From: Rubrivivax sp. | GTDB lineage: Bacteria > Pseudomonadota > Gammaproteobacteria > Burkholderiales > Burkholderiaceae_C | Direction of reading: 5' to 3' | DNA length: 28,813 nt | Assembly: GCA_030693565.1 (NCBI GenBank) | Contig: JAUYAJ010000096.1 | Span: forward strand, 1 to 28,813 | Part shown: piece after piece, positions 24,492 through 28,813 of the stretch | Numbering within the stretch: position 1 is the first letter of the stretch | How the letters are laid out: each line of letters begins with the position of its first letter | Notes under the pieces: model-generated | Told to the model about the DNA's origin: nothing | The model's input: the letters and a program-made list of their open reading frames with translations, nothing else | Databases searched by the model: none | Made by a program: the position numbers and the translations under genes

Positions 24492-25925
24492 ATGGCGAAT
24501 ATGACTTCCGCTCAGATCAAATATTCTGCGGCGACGATCCGCGATGGAATCACATTCGACCTTCTCGTATTCCTGAGTGGATGCTGGCTCAACAACGTTG
24601 CCTACGAGTCGTTGCAACCCACTCTGGCGGCTGTCATTTTCTGGACTATCGGTGCCACGCCGTTGTGGTTGCTGGGGAGCAACCTGAGACCAGAGCGCTC
24701 CATCTTTACCCGCCTGTTCGCAATTGGATGGTTCGCGGCCGGTATTGCAGCCATCTATGCAGAGGTCCTGCAAGATCCGCTGCAGCTTGGATCGGATGCT
24801 GGATCTTTCTTTGATCTCGCGCGAGGTGAAGCCGGAGGGCTGTCAATTGAAGATATCCGGGTCTTCACGGAGGGTGCGGGTGCTATATTACTCTGGCGAG
24901 CCGTGTACGACGGCTTTGCGGCAATAGGTTTTGATCGTGCCCGTTACGTCGGAATTCTCATCAACGTGTGCGCTATCGCACTTACCGGCGTGCTTGGCGT
25001 TCGGATGATCCGGATCATTTACGGTCATGACATTGAGCGAATCAATCGCCTGACGACGATGTTTTCGTTTTGCGGATTGCTTTGGCTCTTCGCCTCAATC
25101 CACTTGCGCGATGCCGTGGTCCTGCTTGTCGTCACTGGAAATTGTCTCATCTGGGTTCGGTATCTAGCAGCCCCTAAGGCCAACGCGATCCCGTGGCTGA
25201 TCGTCACGAATCTGGTTTTCTTTTCCGGGTTGGCGCTGCTACGCACCGAGTTCGCCTTCGTTCCTATTGCCATGTTGCTGGGCGCCGTGGGATCGTTCGC
25301 TCTGTCCACAGGTCTCGGCACCCGCCGACGACTTCTATTCGTTCTTGCGGGGGCGGCGATACTGAGCTTGGCGGCCGCCACGTACACGGATCTAAGCGAC
25401 GATGCGCTCTTCGCCTTGAGTCGCGGGAGCGAGACATACTCGGCACAGGCGAATGAACAGGCCGCTACGGGCTCCATGGGATTGACATTGATCGTCAACC
25501 AGCCCCTCGCTGTCCGCCTCCCGCTCGGGCTAGCCTACCTGTTCGTCTTTCCCATTCCATTCTGGTCGGGTTTTCAACTCGAAACCGCGGCCTCGCTTTT
25601 CAAGTCATTCAACGCGCTGTTTTTCTATGCACTGACGCCACTTGCGGGTCTGGCGGTGGTTCGAATTTGGCAACAAAGGGCGCTCCGAAACCGCGTCAAC
25701 GTCTTTCTCGTTCTGGTGACTTTCGGATTCGCACTAGCCATCGCAGGAACCAGCCTGGAGACGCGACACTTTGGGGCGTTCATTTCTCCGCTGTTCATGC
25801 TCGCATTACTGCCTGACCTGCGACAGGACACCGAACGCCGCGCCTACCGGAGTCTGCTTGTCTGCCTGCTCGGACTGCTGGCTGCCGTTCATGTCGCCTG
25901 GATCCTTCTGAAGCTTGCGGCATGA
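24492..25925 (+). CDS. wzy: Wzy-like O-antigen/exopolysaccharide polymerase (polytopic membrane protein)
   Basis: 477-residue protein with about 10-12 membrane helices, in the position expected for the repeat-unit polymerase. A short loop with HLRDAVV after a helix, and large polar loops between later helices, fit the Wzy/EpsG-like polymerase pattern, but there is no strict family motif and the assignment relies on topology and neighbours. The start is uncertain: ATG 24492 or 24501, neither with a strong ribosome site; ATG 24469, which overlaps the relic's stop as ATGA, reads only 11 codons to a stop. The stop overlaps the glycosyltransferase ATG by ATGA. The gene has lower GC than the left part of the locus (hand count of one 60-base block: 31 of 60). 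Its N-terminal region is homologous to the truncated remnant at 23513. Confidence 0.7.
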   Translation: MANMTSAQIKYSAATIRDGITFDLLVFLSGCWLNNVAYESLQPTLAAVIFWTIGATPLWLLGSNLRPERSIFTRLFAIGWFAAGIAAIYAEVLQDPLQLGSDAGSFFDLARGEAGGLSIEDIRVFTEGAGAILLWRAVYDGFAAIGFDRARYVGILINVCAIALTGVLGVRMIRIIYGHDIERINRLTTMFSFCGLLWLFASIHLRDAVVLLVVTGNCLIWVRYLAAPKANAIPWLIVTNLVFFSGLALLRTEFAFVPIAMLLGAVGSFALSTGLGTRRRLLFVLAGAAILSLAAATYTDLSDDALFALSRGSETYSAQANEQAATGSMGLTLIVNQPLAVRLPLGLAYLFVFPIPFWSGFQLETAASLFKSFNALFFYALTPLAGLAVVRIWQQRALRNRVNVFLVLVTFGFALAIAGTSLETRHFGAFISPLFMLALLPDLRQDTERRAYRSLLVCLLGLLAAVHVAWILLKLAA

Positions 25926-27076
25926 CCAACAAACCCCTGAGTGTGTTGTGCGTGATCGATCACTTGGGCCCCGGGGGGGCCCAGCGCCAGATGACTGCGC
26001 TTGCCTGTGCGCTGAAGGAGCACGGTCATTCCGTAGAGATTTTTCTTTACTTTCCAGATCAACGATTCTTTCGCCCCATTGTCGACAGGTCAAAGATTAC
26101 CGTTCATGAAGCGACGAAGGGAAAGGGATTTTCTCTTTCGGTATTTTGGGCCCTGGTCAACACAATTCGCCGTCGCAAGTACGATGTCGTCGTCTCCTAT
26201 CTGGGGTCGCCAAATGTCTACACTGAACTCTGCGCGTTGGTCACCCGCAGTTCCAAGTTCATCGTTTCCGAGCGAAGCAGTTTCCGTGCGGACCGCTCGA
26301 GGGTCGGGGCGTTGGTGCGCCGTTGGCTTCATGCGCTGGCAGACCATGTTGTGACCAACAGCCATGAGCAAGCGCAGTGGCTCAGAGGGAAATCGTGGTT
26401 GGTGCACAAGGTGACCTGTATCTACAACGGCTTGGATCTGGAGTCGTTCGACCCCACATGGTCGGAGCTTGCCCGAGACGGCGAGGATGTTCGGCTTCTC
26501 GGAATTGGACGCATTGGACCCGAGAAGAATCTGCTTCACCTTATCGAGGCGATGTGCCTGCTGGAAGAGGAAGGCCGGCGGCTTCCTTTCGTATCATGGG
26601 TCGGCAGACAAGATGCCAGTGAAAATGGATTGGCGTATCGCGCAAAGGTCGATGACTTGCTTGCGAGGCGGCCCAAGGTGGCCTCGCATTGGAAATGGCT
26701 TGGAGAACGCGACGACGTCGTTGAATTGCTCGCCCAGCATCATGCGTTGATCCACCCTTCATTCTACGAGGGGCTGCCTAATGTAGTCTGCGAGGCGATG
26801 GCGGCAGGCCGTCCGGCACTCGTATCGCGAGTGTGCGATCACCCTGTCCTGATTCTCGATGGCCAGCGCGGATTCTTGTTCAACCCCGACAGCCCTCCTG
26901 AAATCGCCCGGGCAATCGACCGGTTTGCTGCACTGTCGACTTCAGAGCGACTTTCCTTGGGGCGCAATGCGCGTGCCTACGCTGCAGCGAACCTCAGCAT
27001 CCGGACCATGGTGGGCGCCTACGGAGCACTGTTCTCGCGCTTGCTCGACGATTCGCCATGCAATGGAAATGTCTGA
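25922..27076 (+). CDS. GT4-family (GT-B) glycosyltransferase
   Basis: 384-residue retaining glycosyltransferase of the GT4 family. N-terminal strand and glycine loop VIDHLGPGGAQRQM (11-24), with an acceptor-domain helix after it, and a C-terminal Rossmann-like domain with GIGRIGPEKN (a conserved K near the start of the domain), WLGERDDV, and the donor-site E-x7-E pattern HPSFYEGLPNVVCEAMAAGRP. No membrane segment or signal peptide, so it should be cytoplasmic and peripheral. It starts in the ATGA overlap with the polymerase and ends 14 bp into the next glycosyltransferase gene. A run of seven G at 25973-25979 lies in the GPGG loop. It is part of the lower-GC right-hand segment. Donor and linkage are unknown. 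Confidence 0.9.
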   Translation: MTNKPLSVLCVIDHLGPGGAQRQMTALACALKEHGHSVEIFLYFPDQRFFRPIVDRSKITVHEATKGKGFSLSVFWALVNTIRRRKYDVVVSYLGSPNVYTELCALVTRSSKFIVSERSSFRADRSRVGALVRRWLHALADHVVTNSHEQAQWLRGKSWLVHKVTCIYNGLDLESFDPTWSELARDGEDVRLLGIGRIGPEKNLLHLIEAMCLLEEEGRRLPFVSWVGRQDASENGLAYRAKVDDLLARRPKVASHWKWLGERDDVVELLAQHHALIHPSFYEGLPNVVCEAMAAGRPALVSRVCDHPVLILDGQRGFLFNPDSPPEIARAIDRFAALSTSERLSLGRNARAYAAANLSIRTMVGAYGALFSRLLDDSPCNGNV

Positions 27077-28205
27077 ACTCACTGAAGCGCGACTGCGACT
27101 TCTCATTGTTGGTGCTTTCCCGCCGCCAGGTCGCGAAGTGGTCGGTGGGGTGGCCACGAGTTGCCGAATCTTGTTGCAGTCGTCGATGCCGCAACGCAGC
27201 GACCTCGCGTTGGTCGACTCTTCTCAGATTCGAAACCCCCCCCCGGGGCTTGCGCTCAGGACGATACTCGCGATCAGACGCTGCGCGATCTATATGCTCC
27301 GATTCGAAATGCGCAGGCCCCAAGCGGTGATCCTCTTCGCCTCTCCCGGGGCCAGCGCGATCGAAAAGGGCGTCATGGCCTGGTACGCACGGCTACGGGG
27401 CGCGGCCGCGCTGATCCTCCCGCGAGGTGCACCTCCAGACGTCGGGCCACCGTCCGTTTGGCGCAATGTGCTCTTCGCGATCTGCTATCGAGCTGCCGAC
27501 AAGCTCGTGTGCCAGGGGCAGGCGTGGCATCGGTTCGCCGTCTCAGGTCTCGGCTTCGAACCTGAGGACGCGCCCATCATCCGAAATTGGACAGCCACTC
27601 CCGAACTGCTGCGCATTGGTGGACTCCGGCAGGCGCATGCCGCCGAACCGGTCAGGCTGCTGTTCCTGGGATGGCTTGAACGAGAGAAGGGTGTGCTGGA
27701 TCTCCTCGAAGCCTGCGCGCGCTTGCCGGAAAACTCGCCGTTTGAGCTTGAACTCATTGGCGACGGTCACGCCATGCCTGAGGCGCGTATCCATGTGGCC
27801 GCGCACGGACTGACGGGAAAGGTGAAATTTCACGGGTGGCTGCAGGGAGAGGCAAAAAATGCCGTGCTCGCAAGGTCTGATGTGCTTGTTCTACCGTCTT
27901 GGTCGGAAGGTCTGCCCAATGCAATGATTGAAGCGATGGCCGCCAAACTGTCGGTCGTCGTCACGGCGGTGGGAAACATCCCGGACGTGGTGACTACCGG
28001 GAAGAATGCGCTCGTCGTGCCGCCCAGGGATCCCGAAGCACTGAGTCTGGCGCTGCACCGGATCATCACCGATGGAGCGCTGCGCGATCGCCTGAGCCGA
28101 GCCGCCTTCAACCTGGCACAAAGCTCATTCGGCGTGGAGCCCGCGGTCGAGCGTCTTCTCGCGGAATGCCAGGCTGCAATTGCCAAGCGTCGAAGGACCC
28201 CCTAG
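27063..28205 (+). CDS. GT4-family (GT-B) glycosyltransferase, last gene of the operon
   Basis: 380-residue GT4-type protein. The N-terminus has IVGAFPPPGREVVGG; the C-terminal domain has LLFLGWLEREKGVLDLLEA and the E-x7-E region SWSEGLPNAMIEAMAAK, with VVPPRDPEALS after it. Starts at ATG 27063 or ATG 27069, both inside the end of the previous gene; upstream in-frame ATGs would lie deep in that gene and give no family match. Near codon 58-60 a run of nine C (27236-27244) followed by four G encodes NPPPG. The stop is followed by a 120-bp stretch and then insertion-sequence debris, so this is the right end of the glycan locus. It differs clearly from the preceding glycosyltransferase and is not a recent duplicate. 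Confidence 0.88.
   Translation: MEMSELTEARLRLLIVGAFPPPGREVVGGVATSCRILLQSSMPQRSDLALVDSSQIRNPPPGLALRTILAIRRCAIYMLRFEMRRPQAVILFASPGASAIEKGVMAWYARLRGAAALILPRGAPPDVGPPSVWRNVLFAICYRAADKLVCQGQAWHRFAVSGLGFEPEDAPIIRNWTATPELLRIGGLRQAHAAEPVRLLFLGWLEREKGVLDLLEACARLPENSPFELELIGDGHAMPEARIHVAAHGLTGKVKFHGWLQGEAKNAVLARSDVLVLPSWSEGLPNAMIEAMAAKLSVVVTAVGNIPDVVTTGKNALVVPPRDPEALSLALHRIITDGALRDRLSRAAFNLAQSSFGVEPAVERLLAECQAAIAKRRRTP
27236..27244 (+). repeat. Homopolymeric tract of nine C inside a glycosyltransferase gene
   Basis: Nine consecutive C followed directly by four G, in the 5' part of the last glycosyltransferase gene. A change of one base would shift the frame. Tracts of this length are candidate sites of slippage and also of sequencing error. 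Confidence 0.6.
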
Positions 28206-28219
28206 CAGCATCGATCCAC

Positions 28220-28279
28220 GGGTCACCGGCGGCAGTCTCTGGTAAGCCGCGGGTTGGCGACCGGTTCGACCAGTGACCC
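28220..28279. repeat. Large inverted repeat after the operon, possible terminator-like hairpin
   Basis: GGGTCAC (28220-28226) and GTGACCC (28273-28279) are perfect 7-bp arms, and within them GCGGC (28229-28233) and GCCGC (28246-28250) form a second stem. It starts 15 bp after the last stop codon. No T-run follows, so an intrinsic terminator is uncertain; the sequence may also belong to a decayed mobile element. Confidence 0.35.
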
Positions 28280-28325
28280 AGGCACTCTAAGGCAACGCTG
28301 AACAAGGCCCCGAATTCCGCCATCC

Positions 28326-28682
28326 GTAAGCGTCTAGCCGAGGCAGCTTGAGCTGAGCCCCAAGGCGGCCGAGCATCGCGGCCATGGCGAACATGATGGA
28401 CGCGGCGCACAGCGCGGTGATGGCAGTTATCGCGCATTGCCTGAACATCGGCGGCATGCTCGCCGCGATGCTCAGTCGGGTCTTGGGCTTGGCTCGGCGT
28501 CGCGCTGGTGCGGGCCGATCGGCTTCAGCCAGCAGGCCGCCACTTGTGGGGCAGCAGCTCTTCAATCCGGCTGTTCAACTGCGTGGGCAGCCGGGTGAGC
28601 ACGTCTTTCAGATACGCCCAGGGCTCGTGCCCGTTGAGCTTGGCCGACTGCAGCAGGCTCATCACCACCGCAGTGCGTATTT
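28326..28682 (-). mobile_element. IS66-family remnant: terminal repeat and 3' end of the tnpC transposase gene
   Basis: On the minus strand, 28680 down to the stop at 28527-28525 encodes 51 residues typical of the IS66 transposase C-terminus (VVMSLLQSAKLNGHEPWAYL, then VLTRLPTQLNSRIEELLPHKW). About 200 bp further left lies GTAAGCG at 28326-28332, which fits the GTAA-starting terminal repeat of IS66 elements and marks the probable end. Upstream of codon RTAVV the homology stops at about 28680, where a repeat array begins. So only one end of the element is left, probably cut by another insertion. The rest of tnpC and the accessory tnpA/tnpB genes are absent from the window. Confidence 0.75.
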
Positions 28683-28766
28683 CGGAGGAGCGTGACCGAC
28701 CGTTTCGGCATCGTGACCGCCGAATTCGGGAGCGTGACCGAGCATTTCGGTGACGTGACCGGCGGA
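28681..28766. repeat. Four 21-bp direct repeats, likely multiple-terminal-repeat end of an IS21-family element
   Basis: GTGACCG occurs at 28692, 28713, 28734 and 28755, an exact 21-bp period, each preceded by TTCGG (nine bases upstream in the last three copies, eleven in the first). The pattern TTCGG-N4-GTGACCG-N5 matches the multiple terminal repeats known at ends of IS21-family elements. It begins where the IS66 reading frame is lost, so the element probably inserted into IS66 and continues beyond the right edge. No transposase gene of it is visible here. Confidence 0.6.
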
Positions 28767-28813
28767 CGTTTGGTACCCGCCTGAAGGCGGTCGCCGGCCT
28801 GTCAAGGGGCCCG

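Noticed and set aside
28384..28695. 103-codon plus-strand frame near the right end
   Set aside because: It is antisense to the IS66 transposase remnant, whose conserved C-terminal residues are recognisable on the minus strand.
1..28813. CRISPR arrays, tRNA or rRNA genes
   Set aside because: No spaced direct repeats of CRISPR size, no tRNA cloverleaf or CCA end and no rRNA-like sequence were seen by eye. The only tandem repeat array is the 21-bp set at 28681-28766.

Overview
The window is high-GC DNA (estimated by eye at about 63-65% over most of its length) with gene content and codon use that suggest a betaproteobacterium, probably Burkholderiales or Rhodocyclales. This is inferred from composition and gene families; no taxonomic marker is present. 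Nearly the whole window is one surface-polysaccharide locus (O-antigen, capsule or exopolysaccharide) of the Wzx/Wzy type. It ends on the right in insertion-sequence debris.

Left edge, minus strand (1-1793): the N-terminal half of an RhlE-type DEAD-box RNA helicase, and upstream of it, overlapping by ATGA, a WecA/MraY-family polyprenyl-phosphate sugar-1-phosphate transferase that could start the repeat unit. A 158-bp divergent region separates this pair from the plus-strand genes. Export genes (1952-5864): a four-SLBB outer-membrane export (OPX) protein, an 820-bp gap holding several inverted repeats, and a Wzz-type chain-length protein without a kinase domain. A second gap (5865-6508) ends in a hairpin-rich leader.

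Main operon (6509-28205): about 21.7 kb of plus-strand genes, mostly overlapping by 1-17 bp or nearly abutting. In order these are an NAD-dependent epimerase, a DegT-type aminotransferase, an AsnB-type amidotransferase, a module of calcineurin-like phosphoesterase, ATP-grasp ligase, short-chain epimerase/reductase and methyltransferase, the WbpG/HisH/HisF set that makes acetamidino sugars, a glycosyltransferase, a Wzx flippase, a second methyltransferase, a lipoprotein with a transglutaminase-like Cys-His-Asp triad, a second AsnB, a recombination scar, a Wzy-like polymerase and two GT4 glycosyltransferases. Taken together the genes suggest a heavily modified, partly amidated or amidinated glycan, assembled on undecaprenyl phosphate, flipped, polymerised and exported. 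Genes for the basic nucleotide sugars (for example UDP-sugar dehydrogenase) are not in the window.

Most notable: between the second AsnB and the polymerase lies a scar (23513-24472). The first ~67 codons of a different polymerase-like gene are joined in frame to the last ~250 codons of a third AsnB gene, which also carries an in-frame stop. Composition drops on the right of the scar. The simplest reading is that the right end of the locus (polymerase and two glycosyltransferases) was replaced by horizontal exchange of an asnB-wzy-type module. The operon ends at 28205, followed by an IS66 remnant cut by what looks like the multiple-terminal-repeat end of an IS21-family element.
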